Part shown: piece after piece, positions 1-9,732 of the stretch | Layout: each line of letters opens with the position of its first letter | Numbering within the stretch: the first letter of the stretch is position 1 | Assembly: GCF_900111015.1 (NCBI RefSeq) | Contig: NZ_FOFS01000005.1 | Location: 236,958-300,957, forward strand | Reading direction: 5' to 3' | Source: Solimonas aquatica | Lineage (GTDB): Bacteria; Pseudomonadota; Gammaproteobacteria; Nevskiales; Nevskiaceae | Length of the DNA: 64,000 nucleotides | Translations under genes and position numbers: made by a program | The notes under the pieces: generated by a model | Database searches by the model: none | Told to the model about the DNA's origin: nothing | Seen by the model: only the letters and a program-made list of their open reading frames with translations

Positions 1-981
1 GACCTGGAACAGGCCTTTGCGCACGCTTTCGCCGAGGCTGCCGTAAGTGCCGGCCGCGTACAGCAGCCCGCAGACGATCACGCCCAGCACCAGATACAGC
101 AGCAGGAAGGCGCGGAATTCGGCATTGCGCAGGTACAGCCGCAGCGAGCGCTGCTCCCAGGCCAGGAAGTGCAGGGCGAAGTTGGAGGCGCCGGCCAGCA
201 TGAACAGCATGGCGGCGATTTCGATGCCCAGGCTGTGGAAGTAGCCGATGCTGGCATCGTGCGTGGAGAAGCCGCCGGTGGAGACCGTGGACATGGCGTG
301 GCAGATCGCATCGAAGCTGGACATGCCCAGCAGGCGATAGGCCAGCGCGCAGCTCAGGGTCAGCAGCACGTAGATGGTCCACAAGGCCCGCGCGCTGCTG
401 GTGATGCGCGGCGTGAGCTTGGTGTCCTTCATCGGCCCCGGCGTTTCGGCGCGATACAGCTGCATGCCGCCGACGCCGAGCATGGGCAGCACCGCCACCG
501 CCAGCACCACGATGCCCATGCCGCCGAACCAGTGCAGCTGCGAGCGGTAGTACAAGGTCGCGTGCGGCATCAGGTCCAGACCCGCGGCCACCGTGGTGGC
601 GCCGGTGGCGGTGAGTCCGGAGATGGATTCGAACAGCGCATCGGTGAGGCTGTGCCAGGCGCTGTGCGTGAGATACAGCGGAATGGCGCCGAAGGCCGAC
701 AGCACCACCCAGAACAGCACCACGATCAGGAAGCCCTCGCGCACCTTCAGCTCGCCGCGATAGTTGCGCACCGGCCACCAGATGATCAGCCCTGCAAGCA
801 GGGTGAGCGCCGCGGCGATGAGATAGGCCGGCCAGGTGTTCTCGCCATAGAACAGATCCACCGCCACGGGCGGCAGCATGGTGGTGGAGAAGCCCATCAG
901 CAGCAGCCCGACGATGCGCTGCACGGCGGCGAAGCGCCGCTTCGCAGCGCCCGCGGGGCTTGCGGTGTGGGCGCTGCGCAT
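1..981 (-). CDS. trkH: Trk potassium uptake protein TrkH (partial)
   Basis: Inner-membrane channel subunit of the Trk K+ uptake system, gated by TrkA. The first 327 residues are present and the C-terminus lies beyond the left edge; TrkH proteins are usually about 480 residues. Selectivity-filter loops are visible at about residues 121-131 ([11 protein letters not shown]) and 231-240 ([10 protein letters not shown]), between several hydrophobic helices. The ATG at 979-981 sits 4 bases after the trkA stop, so the two are co-transcribed and their products function together. Identification is from recognised filter motifs and the trkA neighbour. Confidence 0.93.
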   Translation of the reverse strand, partial: MRSAHTASPAGAAKRRFAAVQRIVGLLLMGFSTTMLPPVAVDLFYGENTWPAYLIAAALTLLAGLIIWWPVRNYRGELKVREGFLIVVLFWVVLSAFGAIPLYLTHSAWHSLTDALFESISGLTATGATTVAAGLDLMPHATLYYRSQLHWFGGMGIVVLAVAVLPMLGVGGMQLYRAETPGPMKDTKLTPRITSSARALWTIYVLLTLSCALAYRLLGMSSFDAICHAMSTVSTGGFSTHDASIGYFHSLGIEIAAMLFMLAGASNFALHFLAWEQRSLRLYLRNAEFRAFLLLYLVLGVIVCGLLYAAGTYGSLGESVRKGLFQV

Positions 982-985
982 GGGC

Positions 986-2362
986 TTACAAGAGCGAGAA
1001 ACCGACCTGGAAGAGCTTTTCCACCTCGGCGACACGTTTCTTGTCGACGATGAACAGAATCACGTGATCCTCGGCTTCGACCACGGTGTCATGGTGGGCG
1101 ATGATCACCTCGTCGCCGCGCACGATGGCGCCGATGGTGGTGCCCGGCGGCAGCTTGATCTCCTCCAGGCGGCGGCCCACCACGCGCGAGTTGCTGCGGT
1201 CCCCATGCGCCACGGCCTCGATGGCCTCGGCGGCGCCGCGCCGCAGCGAGTGCACGCGCACCACATCGCCGCGCCGCACGCGCGCCAGCAGCGCCGAAAC
1301 CGTGGATTGCTGCGGCGAGATGGCTACGTCGATGCTGCCGCCTTCCACCAGCTCCACGTAGGACAGGCGGTTGATCAGGCACAGCGCCTTGTGCGCGCCC
1401 AGACGCTTGGCCAGCATCGCCGAGAGGATGTTGGCCTCGTCGTCATTGGTCACCGCGCAGAACACATCGACATCGTCGATGTTTTCCTCGCGCAGCAGCG
1501 CCTCGTTGGCGCCGTCGCCGGCCAGCACGATGCTGCGCCGCAGGTTTTCGGAGAGAAAGCGCGCGCGTTCGCGCGAGCGCTCGATGATCTTGACCTGGAT
1601 GCGGGTGTCTTCCAGGGCCTTGGCCAGACGAAAGCCGATGTTGCCGCCGCCGGCCAGCATCACGCGCTTGACCGGCTGCTCCAGGCGGCGCAGCTCGGCG
1701 ATGATCTTCGGCGCGTTCTCGCGGGCGGAGATGAAGAACACCTCGTCTTCCGCCTCGATGATGGTGTCGCCTTCCGGGATGATCGGACGGCCGCGGCGGT
1801 AGATCGCCGCCACGCGCGCCTCCACGCCGGGCAGATGCTGCGGCAGCTCCTTGAGCTGGCGCGACACCAGCGGGCCGCCGTAGTAGGCGCGCACGCCCAC
1901 CAGGCGCACGCGGCCGTCGGCGAAGTCCACCACCTGCAGCGCGCCGGGATATTCGATCAGGCGGCGGATCTGGTCGGTGACCAGCTGCTCGGGCGAGATG
2001 TGCATGTCCACCGGCAGCGCGCCGGCGCCGAACAGCTTGTCCTCGCGCAGATAGTTGGTGGCGCGGATGCGCGCGATCTTGGTCGGCGTCTTGAACAGGG
2101 TGTCGGCGATCTGACAGGCGAGCATATTGGTCTCGTCGCTGTCGGTGACGGCGATGATCATGTCGGCGTCGTCGGCGCCGGCACCGCGCAGGGTGTCCGG
2201 GTAGGCCGCATGGCCGGCGACCGTGCGCAGGTCCAGACGCTCCTGCAACTCCTCCAGCGCGGCCGCATTGCGGTCGACGACGGTCACGTCGTTGCGTTCG
2301 CTGGTGAGATTCTCCGCCAGCGTGGACCCCACCTGACCCGCGCCGAGGATGATGATTTTCAT
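986..2362 (-). CDS. trkA: Trk system potassium transporter TrkA
   Basis: Cytoplasmic NAD(H)/ATP-binding regulatory subunit that gates TrkH. At 458 residues it matches the usual full-length two-repeat form. The N-terminal Rossmann motif GAGQVG is at residues 7-12 and a second nucleotide-binding repeat starts near GGGNIGFRL in the middle, each followed by an RCK-C segment. It is directly upstream of trkH (4-base gap). A 335-base gap with its own + strand terminator separates it from rsmB, so trkA-trkH probably has its own promoter rather than depending on rsmB. Confidence 0.95.
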   Translation of the reverse strand: MKIIILGAGQVGSTLAENLTSERNDVTVVDRNAAALEELQERLDLRTVAGHAAYPDTLRGAGADDADMIIAVTDSDETNMLACQIADTLFKTPTKIARIRATNYLREDKLFGAGALPVDMHISPEQLVTDQIRRLIEYPGALQVVDFADGRVRLVGVRAYYGGPLVSRQLKELPQHLPGVEARVAAIYRRGRPIIPEGDTIIEAEDEVFFISARENAPKIIAELRRLEQPVKRVMLAGGGNIGFRLAKALEDTRIQVKIIERSRERARFLSENLRRSIVLAGDGANEALLREENIDDVDVFCAVTNDDEANILSAMLAKRLGAHKALCLINRLSYVELVEGGSIDVAISPQQSTVSALLARVRRGDVVRVHSLRRGAAEAIEAVAHGDRSNSRVVGRRLEEIKLPPGTTIGAIVRGDEVIIAHHDTVVEAEDHVILFIVDKKRVAEVEKLFQVGFSLL

Positions 2363-2486
2363 GGGCCGCGCACCTTACGCCGGCTCATGTTGCACCGCAA
2401 GATGCCGGTTTTCACGCCAGTGAATTCAAGGTTAGGGAGGCAAATTTACTATCAGTAGGAAAATTGTCCCCCCCTATAGTGGAGCC

Positions 2487-2665
2487 CATCAACGAGGGTG
2501 CTCTTTCATGTGCACCCGGTTGGGGGACCTGGGAGCGGAGGTGCAGTCAGACTCCGCCACGGTTAAGGGGGGTTTCGGCGGCTAGGCTTCGGGGGAGGTC
2601 GGGCCGCTGATCATGCTCCCCGTTTTTCTCGATAAGCCTTGCCCGACGCAAGGCTTTTCTTTTTT
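2487..2665 (+). ncRNA. candidate structured small RNA between rsmB and trkA
   Basis: This non-coding stretch holds several nested complementary segments on the + strand: TGCACC (2511-2516) with GGTGCA (2539-2544), a CCGCC/GGCGG stem near 2554-2580, a GCGGC/GCCGC stem to about 2608, and GGGGAG (2592-2597) with CTCCCC (2616-2621) followed by TTTTT. A perfect terminator follows. A TATAGT hexamer at 2475-2480 could be a -10, giving an RNA of about 180 nt, but no good -35 is visible. GGA motifs recur in predicted loops, as in CsrA-binding RNAs. It does not match 4.5S RNA, tmRNA or any riboswitch I recognise. The family is unassigned and expression is inferred. Confidence 0.4.
2634..2665 (+). terminator. 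Rho-independent terminator
   Basis: A perfect 9-bp stem (AAGCCTTGC at 2634-2642, GCAAGGCTT at 2648-2656) with a 5-nt loop is followed by TTCTTTTTT. The T tract lies only on the + strand side, yet both flanking genes (trkA, rsmB) are on the - strand. The terminator therefore implies a + strand transcript ending here. Confidence 0.8.
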
Positions 2666-2697
2666 CCGCCACCCGAAAATCCCCAGCCCGGGCCTGG

Positions 2698-4005
2698 CTA
2701 TTTCTTCAGCAGCACCGCGTAGAAAAACCCGTCGTGCGCGCCGCCGGGCGCGATGCGCCGGCCGTGCGCGGTGGCCTCGCCCCATTCGGCCTCGATGGCC
2801 TGCACGCGCGCCTCGCCGCTGAGCAGGCAGAAGCGCTTCACCACCTCCTCGCCCTCGTCCGCCAGCAGCGAGCAGGTGGCATACACCAGGCGCCCGCCGC
2901 TCTTGAGCAAGGGCCAGAGGCTCTTGAGCAGGCGCAGCTGCTGAGCCTGCAGGGCGGCGATATCGGTCTCACGGCGCAGCCACTTGATGTCCGGGTGACG
3001 GCGGATCACGCCGGTGCCCGAGCAGGGCGCATCGATCAGGATGCGCTCGTAGGGCTTGCGGTCCCACCAGCGGTTCGGCTCGCCGGCATCACCGCAGATC
3101 ATCTGCGCGCTGAGCTTCAGGCGGCGCAGGTTCTCGTCGATGCGGATCAGGCGCTGCGGGTCCTGATCCACGGCGGTGAGCTGCACCGCCGCGCGCTCCA
3201 GGGCGTGCGCGGTCTTGCCGCCGGGCGCGGCGCAGGCGTCCAGCACGCGCTGGCCGTCGCGCAGGTCCAGCAGTTCCACCGCCAGCTGCGCGGAAGCGTC
3301 CTGCACCGAGACCTGGCCGGTGAGAAAGCCCGGAATCTTCTCCACGGCGCGCGGCTCGGCCAGCATCACCGCGTCGGGCACATGGTCCACCGCGCTGGCT
3401 GCGATCTGCATCTCGCCCAGGCGCTTCAGGTATTCCTCGCGGCTGATGCGGCGGCGGTTGACGCGCAGGGTCAGCGGCCCCGGCTCGTTGTTGGCGGCCA
3501 GCAGGGCCTCCACGCGAAACGGCCAGTCGGTCTTCAGCTGCTTCACCAGCCAGGCCGGATGCGAGTAGCGCAGGCCCGGATCGCCCGGCAGATTGGCTTC
3601 CAGCTGCGCGGCCTCGCGCGTGTAGCGGCGCAGCACGGCATTGAGCAGGCCGCGCGCCTGCGGGCGCTTGAGCACCTCGGCGGCTTCCACGGTTTCGTGA
3701 ATCGCGGCGTGTTCGGCGGTCTTGAGCGTGCGCAGCTGATGCAGGCCCACCAGCAGCAGGGTGTTGAGCTCATCGTCCTGCGGCAGCGGCTTGTCCATCA
3801 TGCGCCCGGCCAGCCATTGCAGCAGCGACAGATCGCGCAGCACGCCGTAGACCAGCAGGCGCGTCATCGCCGCATCGGCCGGCACCCGGAAGCGGTCCGC
3901 CGGCAGCAGGGCATCGTCCAGGCTCGTGCCGCGCAGCACGCGCGCGATGCTGCGCGCGGCGCTGGCGCGGACATTCAGGGCTTGGCGCGCGGGCGATGGG
4001 CGCAT
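2698..4005 (-). CDS. rsmB: 16S rRNA (cytosine-967 C5)-methyltransferase RsmB
   Basis: SAM-dependent m5C methyltransferase acting on C967 of 16S rRNA in the cytoplasm. The 435-residue length is normal. An N-terminal NusB-like RNA-binding domain is followed by the methyltransferase domain with the SAM loop DACAAPGGKT and both active-site cysteines, in DAPCSGTGV and YATCSLL. In many relatives rsmB directly follows def-fmt; here a divergent hydrolase gene (4095-5951) and a small gene separate it from fmt. Confidence 0.95.
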   Translation of the reverse strand: MRPSPARQALNVRASAARSIARVLRGTSLDDALLPADRFRVPADAAMTRLLVYGVLRDLSLLQWLAGRMMDKPLPQDDELNTLLLVGLHQLRTLKTAEHAAIHETVEAAEVLKRPQARGLLNAVLRRYTREAAQLEANLPGDPGLRYSHPAWLVKQLKTDWPFRVEALLAANNEPGPLTLRVNRRRISREEYLKRLGEMQIAASAVDHVPDAVMLAEPRAVEKIPGFLTGQVSVQDASAQLAVELLDLRDGQRVLDACAAPGGKTAHALERAAVQLTAVDQDPQRLIRIDENLRRLKLSAQMICGDAGEPNRWWDRKPYERILIDAPCSGTGVIRRHPDIKWLRRETDIAALQAQQLRLLKSLWPLLKSGGRLVYATCSLLADEGEEVVKRFCLLSGEARVQAIEAEWGEATAHGRRIAPGGAHDGFFYAVLLKK

Positions 4006-4094
4006 GAGGGGCGATCGGTTACAAAAGGGCGCACATCATAGACCTGCGCGCCAGCCCGCAGCGCAGGCGAAAACATCATGCCTGGGGGAAACAC

Positions 4095-5951
4095 ATGTCG
4101 AGTCGCGCGCTGTTGAGCCTGCTGCTGGCCCTGAGTCTGGGCGCCTGTGGCGTGCAGTCGTCTTCGCCGGGCGTGGACAGCACCAGCCCCCGCGCCGCGC
4201 AGTGGCAGTACACGCGCGCCGAGGAATATCCGAACACGGCGAAGCTGCCGGCGCAGTACATCCGCATGAGCGATGGCGTGCAGCTCTCCGTGCAGGTGAT
4301 GCTGCCGGCCGATGCCGAAGGCAAGGCCGTGAGCACGCCGCTGCCGGTGGTGCTCACCCAGACCGGCTACAACAAGAGCGCCTCGGGCGCCATCGACGAC
4401 TTTGCCTTCAACAGCTTCTTCGTGCGCCACGGCTACGCGCATGTGGCGGTGGACGTGCGCGGCACCGGCACCTCGCAGGGCGCCTGGGAGGCCTTCTCGG
4501 CGCGCGAGCAGCAGGATTACCGCGAGGTGATGGACTGGGTGGCCACGCAGAGCTGGAGCGATGGCCGGGTCGGCACCTGGGGGCCGTCCTTCATGGGCAT
4601 CACGCAGATCTTCACCGCCGCCTGGCAGCATCCGGCGCACAAGGCGGTGTTCGCCATCGTGCCCATGGCCGATGCCTATCGCGACATCGTGTTCACCGGC
4701 GGGCAGGTCAATGTCGGCTTCATTCCGCTGTGGATGGGCCTGGTCACCGGCCTGGGCGCGATTCCCGCGCAGCCCTCGGCGCAGGCCCTGCCCATCGTGC
4801 TGGAGCACGTGCTGGATGCGGTGACGGTGTTCCAGGTGCCGGTGATCGCGCAGGCGGCGCTCGGCGTGAATGACCAGAACTACGACAGCGCGTTCTGGCG
4901 CGAACGCTCGCCCATCGAGGTGGCCGACCGCGTGCGCACGCCCACTTTCATCGTCGGCGGCCTGCACGACATCTTCCAGCGCGGCGAACCGCTGCTCTAC
5001 GAGGCCATCCGGCGCAACACCGAAGCCAAGCTGCTGATCGGGCCCTGGACGCATCTGGCGGCGTCCTTCGGCCGCGGCCTGCCGGCCGACGGCGTGCCGG
5101 ATCTGGACACCATCGCCCTGCGCTGGTTCGACCACTATGTGCGCGGCATGGCCAACGGCGCGGCGGACATGCCGGCGGTCACGCAGTACGTGCACGGCCT
5201 GGAGCATTACGTCTCGGCTTCCGACTGGCCGCATCCGCAGGCGCGCGCCGCACGCTGGTATCTGCACGGCGATCAGAGCCTGAGCCTCGACACGCCGGCG
5301 GCGGGCGAGGCGGCGCACAGCACGCTGCAGATTCCGGTGGAAGGCTTGTGTTCGGTGAGCACCGCGCAATGGACCGCCGGCGTGCTGGGCCTGCTGCCGC
5401 TGCCCTGCTTCCAGGGCCAGAACAACCTCAACGAGCTGCCGCTGCTGGGCGCGGTCACTTACACCAGCGCGCCGATGGCGCAGGACTACTACTTCAACGG
5501 TCCCATCGCCGCCGAGCTGTGGGTGGCCAGTTCCGGCACGGATACCAGCGTCGCGGTGCGCGTCACCGATGTCGATGAAAAAGGCGTGTCCACGGAGCTG
5601 AGCAACGGCATTCTCACCGCCTCGCTGCGCGCGGTGGACGAGAGCAAGTCACGCTTCCTGGACGGCGCCAACCTCCAGCCCTGGCATCCCTACACCGCCG
5701 GCTCACGTCAGGCGCTCACGCCCGGCGAGCCGACGCGGGTACAGATCGAGGTGTTCCCCAGCAGCGCGCTGATCAAGAAAGGTCACAGCCTGCGCCTGGC
5801 GATCAGCAGCAGCGATTTTCCGCATGGACTGCCGCCGCTCACGGACCTGAGCGATCAGCTGCTCGGCACGCTGCGCATCCACAGCGATGCCGGACACCCG
5901 TCCAGCCTCGTGCTGCCGGTGGTGCCGCTTGCGGCCTTGAGCGGGAATTGA
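4095..5951 (+). CDS. CocE/NonD family (S15-type) hydrolase lipoprotein
   Basis: Alpha/beta hydrolase of the X-Pro dipeptidyl-peptidase/cocaine-esterase family; the natural substrate (acyl ester or peptide) is unknown. A lipoprotein signal with lipobox LSLGAC (Cys18) predicts envelope anchoring. The nucleophile is probably Ser165 in GPSFMG, with Asp292 (GLHDIF) and His320 (GPWTHL) completing the triad. The C-terminal third fits the family's jelly-roll domain. At 618 residues it is a normal full-length member. It is divergent from rsmB (89-base gap) and convergent with the small gene after fmt, so it looks inserted into the def-fmt-rsmB block. Confidence 0.85.
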   Translation: MSSRALLSLLLALSLGACGVQSSSPGVDSTSPRAAQWQYTRAEEYPNTAKLPAQYIRMSDGVQLSVQVMLPADAEGKAVSTPLPVVLTQTGYNKSASGAIDDFAFNSFFVRHGYAHVAVDVRGTGTSQGAWEAFSAREQQDYREVMDWVATQSWSDGRVGTWGPSFMGITQIFTAAWQHPAHKAVFAIVPMADAYRDIVFTGGQVNVGFIPLWMGLVTGLGAIPAQPSAQALPIVLEHVLDAVTVFQVPVIAQAALGVNDQNYDSAFWRERSPIEVADRVRTPTFIVGGLHDIFQRGEPLLYEAIRRNTEAKLLIGPWTHLAASFGRGLPADGVPDLDTIALRWFDHYVRGMANGAADMPAVTQYVHGLEHYVSASDWPHPQARAARWYLHGDQSLSLDTPAAGEAAHSTLQIPVEGLCSVSTAQWTAGVLGLLPLPCFQGQNNLNELPLLGAVTYTSAPMAQDYYFNGPIAAELWVASSGTDTSVAVRVTDVDEKGVSTELSNGILTASLRAVDESKSRFLDGANLQPWHPYTAGSRQALTPGEPTRVQIEVFPSSALIKKGHSLRLAISSSDFPHGLPPLTDLSDQLLGTLRIHSDAGHPSSLVLPVVPLAALSGN

Positions 5952-5967
5952 AGCGGCGGCGCGGCGC

Positions 5968-6144
5968 TCAGGGCGCGGTGGAATCGTTCTGCTGCGCCTG
6001 CCGCGCCGCGATGATCACTGCGCACTCGGCGCGCCACTGACGCATGGCTTCGGCGTAATCGTCCATCACGCACTGCGCGCAGCCGCTGTTGCAGCAGTCC
6101 GGCAGATCCGGCTTGGGCGGCAGATCGTCGTCCGCGCCGCTCAT
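5968..6144 (-). CDS. small oxidoreductase-like domain protein
   Basis: A 58-residue protein with a short Cys-rich motif (DCCNSGCAQCVMD) followed by a charged helix. This matches the small 'oxidoreductase-like' family often encoded beside proteobacterial core genes; its biochemical role is not established. The start is chosen because ATG at 6142-6144 overlaps the fmt stop as ATGA, implying translational coupling. A longer upstream in-frame reading would lie wholly inside fmt and is not credible. Confidence 0.7.
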   Translation of the reverse strand: MSGADDDLPPKPDLPDCCNSGCAQCVMDDYAEAMRQWRAECAVIIAARQAQQNDSTAP

Positions 6145-7067
6145 TGCAGCTGCCGCCCCAGCAAGGGTCGGCCGGCGGCGATCTGCGCGGCGGACAGCAC
6201 CTTGCCGCCCGGCCACTGCAGCTGCAGCAGATGCACCAGGCCCTCGCCGCAGGCCACGGCGATGCCGCTGGCGTCGCTGCGCACCACGGTGCCGGGCGCG
6301 GCGCTGGGCGTGCCGGCGCTGGCGCGCGCGTCGAAGATGCGCAGGCGCTCTCCGTCCAGCTCGGTCCAGGCCACCGGCGCGGGATTGAAGGCGCGGATGC
6401 GGCGCGCGATCTGCGCGGCATCCTGCGTCCAGGCTATGCGCGCCTCGTCCTTGTCCAGCTTGCGCGCGTAGGTCATGCCCTCGGCCGGCTGCGGGGTTTC
6501 GCGCAGGCCGCCGGCTTCCAGCTTCTGGATCGCCTGCACGATCAGGCGCGCGCCCATGACCGCGAGTTGATCATGCAGGCTGCCGGCATTGGCATCGGCG
6601 GCAATCGGCAGACGCTCGATGAGCAGCATGGGCCCGGTGTCCAGGCCCGCCTCCATGCGCATGATGGTCACGCCGGTTTCGGCGTCGCCGGCTTCGATGG
6701 CGCGCGCAATCGGCGCCGCGCCGCGCCAGCGCGGCAGCAGCGAGGCGTGGATGTTGAAGCAGCCGTGCACGGGAATGTCCAGCACCGCCTGCGGCAGGAT
6801 CAGGCCGTAGGCCACCACCACCATCAGGTCCGGTGCCAGCGCGCGCAGCGGCGCCTGCTGTTCGGGTTCGCGCAGCTTCTCCGGCTTGAACACCGGCAGG
6901 CCCAGGGCTTCGGCGCGCTGTGCCACGGGCGAGGCGGCGAGCTTGCGGCCACGGCCGGCCGGGCGGTCCGGCTGGGTGTAGACGCCGACGATCTCATGGC
7001 CCGCCGCATGCAGGGCTTCCAGCGCCGGAACCGAAAACTCCGGCGTGCCCGCGAAGACCAGCCTCAT
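6141..7067 (-). CDS. fmt: methionyl-tRNA formyltransferase
   Basis: Transfers a formyl group from 10-formyl-tetrahydrofolate to Met-tRNAfMet, making the initiator tRNA. The 308-residue length is typical. The hallmark formyl-THF-binding signature [14 protein letters not shown] is present in the N-terminal Rossmann domain, followed by a C-terminal OB-like tRNA-binding domain. It overlaps the def stop as ATGA, so def-fmt-small ORF form one coupled operon. Confidence 0.97.
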   Translation of the reverse strand: MRLVFAGTPEFSVPALEALHAAGHEIVGVYTQPDRPAGRGRKLAASPVAQRAEALGLPVFKPEKLREPEQQAPLRALAPDLMVVVAYGLILPQAVLDIPVHGCFNIHASLLPRWRGAAPIARAIEAGDAETGVTIMRMEAGLDTGPMLLIERLPIAADANAGSLHDQLAVMGARLIVQAIQKLEAGGLRETPQPAEGMTYARKLDKDEARIAWTQDAAQIARRIRAFNPAPVAWTELDGERLRIFDARASAGTPSAAPGTVVRSDASGIAVACGEGLVHLLQLQWPGGKVLSAAQIAAGRPLLGRQLQ

Positions 7068-7597
7068 CCGCGCGCCGCGCTCTTGGCCGGCGCATCCTCG
7101 CGGCGCAGCTTGTCGAGTTTCTTCTGCAGGCGCTCGCGCTTGAGGCTGGAGAGATAGTCGATGTACAGCTTGCCGTCGAGATGGTCGATCTCGTGCTGCA
7201 CGGCCTGTGCGTTCAGGCCTTCCATGACCAGCTCGTAGGGTTTGCCCTGACGATCCAGGGCACGCAGGGTGAGGCGGCTGTAGCGCTGCACCTTCTCGCC
7301 GACGCCGGGCACCGACAGGCAGCCCTCTTCCATCTCCTTGCGCTCGGCGGGATTGAGGATTTCCGGATTGATCAGCACCAGCGGCTGCGGATGCTCGCGG
7401 TCCTCGCTGCAGTCCATCACCGCCAGGCGCAGGGCCACGCCCACCTGCGTCGCGGCCAGACCCACGCCGGGTGCGTCGTACATGGTTTCGAACATGTCGT
7501 CGATGAGCTTTTGCAGGGCGTCATCGAACACGCTCACCGGCAGCGCCTTCTGGCGCAGACGCGGATCGGGATGGTGGAGAATCGTGAGCAGCGACAT
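7064..7597 (-). CDS. def: peptide deformylase
   Basis: Metallo-enzyme removing the N-formyl group from nascent proteins. All three family motifs are present: GVGLAATQ (residues 44-51), EGCLSVPG with metal ligand Cys93, and QHEIDHLDG with His135, catalytic Glu136 and His139. The 177 residues starting from [10 protein letters not shown] fit the normal length. The start at 7597 is chosen because longer in-frame readings lie antisense to dprA. It overlaps fmt by 4 bases. Confidence 0.96.
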   Translation of the reverse strand: MSLLTILHHPDPRLRQKALPVSVFDDALQKLIDDMFETMYDAPGVGLAATQVGVALRLAVMDCSEDREHPQPLVLINPEILNPAERKEMEEGCLSVPGVGEKVQRYSRLTLRALDRQGKPYELVMEGLNAQAVQHEIDHLDGKLYIDYLSSLKRERLQKKLDKLRREDAPAKSAARG

Positions 7598-7726
7598 ATT
7601 CCGGCGTTGGTGTTGCGTTGACGCCCTAAAATGGCGCCCACTACAGTGAAAACAAGCCGCGTCTGGCGCGGGAAGACTGCCGATTATACCCCCGCCCCTC
7701 ACCTCGGCGGCGACCAAGGGCTCTGG

Positions 7727-8842
7727 ATGGACGACCGCGAAACCCGCGCCTGGCTGCAGCTCAACCGTGCCGATGGCCTGGGCGCGGGCACGCTGGCCAT
7801 GCTGGTGGAACGCTTCGGCAGCGCCAGCACCGTGGTCTCGTCCTCGCCGGCGGCGCTGCGCGGCGCCGGGCTGAGCGAAGCGCAGGCGCAGGCCCTGCGC
7901 GAAGCGGATGCGGCGGGCATCGCCGCTGATCTGGACTGGCTGGCGCAGGGCAACCGCCGCCTGCTGACCCTGGCCGACGCCGCTTATCCGCCGCAGCTGC
8001 GCGAGATCGCGCGTCCGCCGCCGCTGCTGTTCTGTCAGGGCGATACCGAGCTGCTGACGCTGCCGCAGCTGGCCATCGTCGGCGCGCGCAATGCCACGCC
8101 GCAGGGCCTGCAGAACGCGCACGACTTCGCCGCCGAACTGGCGCGTCGCGGCCTGGTGATCACCTCCGGTCTGGCGCTGGGCATCGATGGCGCGGCGCAT
8201 CGCGGCGCGCTCAGCGCCGATGCATACACCATTGCCGTCTGTGGCACCGGATTGGATCGTGTGTATCCGGCACGGCACAAATCGCTGGCGCATGAACTCG
8301 CCGCGCGCGGCCTGCTGGTTTCCGAATTTCCCACCGGCGTGGCCGCCCTGGCGGACCACTTTCCGCGCCGCAACCGCATCATCTCCGGCCTGTCCCTGGG
8401 CGTGCTGGTGGTGGAGGCGGCGCGCGAATCCGGCTCCCTGATCACTGCACGTCTGGCCCTGGAACAGGGTCGCGAGGTGATGGCCATTCCCGGCTCCATC
8501 CACAACCCGCAGGCGCGCGGCTGCCATGCCCTGATCCGCCAGGGCGCCAAGCTGGTGGAGACCGTGGACGATGTGCTGGAGGAGCTGGGCCCGCTGCTCG
8601 GCACGCGACTTGCTGCGTCCATTCCGGCAGCGGCGCGCGACGCACAGCAAACTGCGCGCGATCCGCTGACGGGCCGGCTGCTGGCGGCGCTGGGCGACGA
8701 ACTGCTGGACGTCGATGCCCTGAGCGCACGCCTGGGGGCACCGGTGAGTACGATTCAGGCGGCACTGACCCGCCTGGAACTTGAGGGCGGCATCGCGGTC
8801 ACGGCATCAGGGCGTTATCAACGCCTGTCGGCCGCAGGATGA
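7727..8842 (+). CDS. dprA: DNA-processing protein DprA
   Basis: Loads RecA on incoming single-stranded DNA during natural transformation. The Rossmann-like domain shows [24 protein letters not shown] and [12 protein letters not shown], followed by the [16 protein letters not shown] segment. A C-terminal winged-helix-like domain is present, giving 371 residues. The start [11 protein letters not shown] at 7727 is preferred over an upstream ATG at 7631 because family homology begins there and the extra 32 residues look like leader DNA. It is divergent from def, with smg and topA downstream as in many Gammaproteobacteria. Confidence 0.93.
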   Translation: MDDRETRAWLQLNRADGLGAGTLAMLVERFGSASTVVSSSPAALRGAGLSEAQAQALREADAAGIAADLDWLAQGNRRLLTLADAAYPPQLREIARPPPLLFCQGDTELLTLPQLAIVGARNATPQGLQNAHDFAAELARRGLVITSGLALGIDGAAHRGALSADAYTIAVCGTGLDRVYPARHKSLAHELAARGLLVSEFPTGVAALADHFPRRNRIISGLSLGVLVVEAARESGSLITARLALEQGREVMAIPGSIHNPQARGCHALIRQGAKLVETVDDVLEELGPLLGTRLAASIPAAARDAQQTARDPLTGRLLAALGDELLDVDALSARLGAPVSTIQAALTRLELEGGIAVTASGRYQRLSAAG

Positions 8843-8943
8843 AAAACGGGGATGCCTGTGACAGGAAGGTGAAGCACGCCAACAGCACAAGAGTTTTCGC
8901 GGCGCCTTGCGATACACTTCTCGACACAGCACGGAGACACTGG

Positions 8944-9411
8944 ATGAAAGAAACGGTCCTGGATGTGCTGATGTACCTGTTCGAAAACTACCAGGAAGGC
9001 GAGTTTTCCGACGCCGACAACCAAGATGCCCTGCGCGAGGAACTGGTCGCCGCAGGTTTTCCCGATGAAGAAGTCAGCCATGCCTTTTCCTGGCTCGACG
9101 GACTGGCCCAGCAGCGTCAGCTGCCGCTGATCTTTTCGCCCAGCAGCGCCACGCGCTGCTACACGCGCGAGGAGACCGCGAAAATCTCCACCGACTGCCG
9201 CGGCTTCCTGATGTATCTGGAGCAGCTCGGCATCATCAATGTGCAGATGCGCGAGCTGATCATCGACCGCCTGATGGCGCTCAAGGAAGAAGTGGACCTG
9301 GAGCGCGTCAAATGGGTCTGCCTGCTGGTGCTGATCAACCAGCCGGAGGCCGAAGAGGCCTTCGGGCACCTGGAAGAGATGGTCTACTACCAGGGCGAAT
9401 TCAAACACTGA
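8944..9411 (+). CDS. smg: DUF494 family protein Smg
   Basis: A 155-residue acidic cytoplasmic protein of the Smg/DUF494 family, conserved next to dprA and topA in Gammaproteobacteria; its molecular function is unknown. The start MKETVLDVLMYLFENY at 8944 matches the conserved family N-terminus; an in-frame ATG at 8839 would overlap the dprA stop and add a non-conserved leader. It is followed by a hairpin with a T tract. Confidence 0.92.
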   Translation: MKETVLDVLMYLFENYQEGEFSDADNQDALREELVAAGFPDEEVSHAFSWLDGLAQQRQLPLIFSPSSATRCYTREETAKISTDCRGFLMYLEQLGIINVQMRELIIDRLMALKEEVDLERVKWVCLLVLINQPEAEEAFGHLEEMVYYQGEFKH

Positions 9412-9499
9412 AACGTCGCGGGACGGCCGTTGTGCGCCGCGCCGCGACTTTTCTCGCGCTGCGCTCGCAGCAGTTTCCGCAGGACGGCATGGACCCTTA

Positions 9500-9540
9500 G
9501 GGCGGGTCAGGCGCGCCGCGCCGTGACCCGCCGGCTTTTT
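9500..9540 (+). terminator. palindromic repeat acting as smg terminator
   Basis: GGCGGGTCA (9501-9509) pairs with TGACCCGCC (9524-9532) around an inner GGCGC/GCGCC stem, followed by GGCTTTTT. The core is one of three related palindromes in this window (see 54139 and 58188), so a dispersed repeat seems to have been recruited as a terminator. Confidence 0.65.
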
Positions 9541-9655
9541 CCTGCGCCATCCGTGAACTTCACTGGCCCTCGCCCCGGCCCTTTCCCCCGGCTCCGGCGA
9601 GGCAGGGGCGCAAGCCTGTGCCCTCGCGCGCGTACACGCGCGCACGCGTATGGTC

Positions 9656-9685
9656 TGGACACGGCGGCAGGCTTGCGCATATAAG
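9656..9685 (+). promoter_or_regulatory. probable sigma-70 promoter of topA
   Basis: TGGACA (9656-9661), one mismatch from TTGACA, lies 18 bases before TATAAG (9680-9685), placing the start about 40 bases upstream of topA. An 11-bp inverted repeat, GCGCAAGCCTG (9608-9618) with CAGGCTTGCGC (9668-9678), has its right arm in the spacer and could be an operator or a supercoiling-sensitive cruciform. The rest of the 320-base gap 9412-9732 holds the terminator described above and otherwise only GC-rich unstructured sequence. Confidence 0.5.
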
Positions 9686-9732
9686 GCGCCCCTGTGTGGC
9701 AGCTCCTGCCCCACGAGAACCACAGGCGGTCC

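Noticed and set aside
2487..2665. 6S RNA identity for the structured region after rsmB
   Set aside because: The length is similar, but the single extended rod with a central bubble is not evident and the usual zapA/fau neighbours are absent.
2734..4041. Plus-strand frame of 435 codons opposite rsmB
   Set aside because: Antisense reading of a conserved methyltransferase gene, His/Gln/Arg-rich with no recognisable domain.
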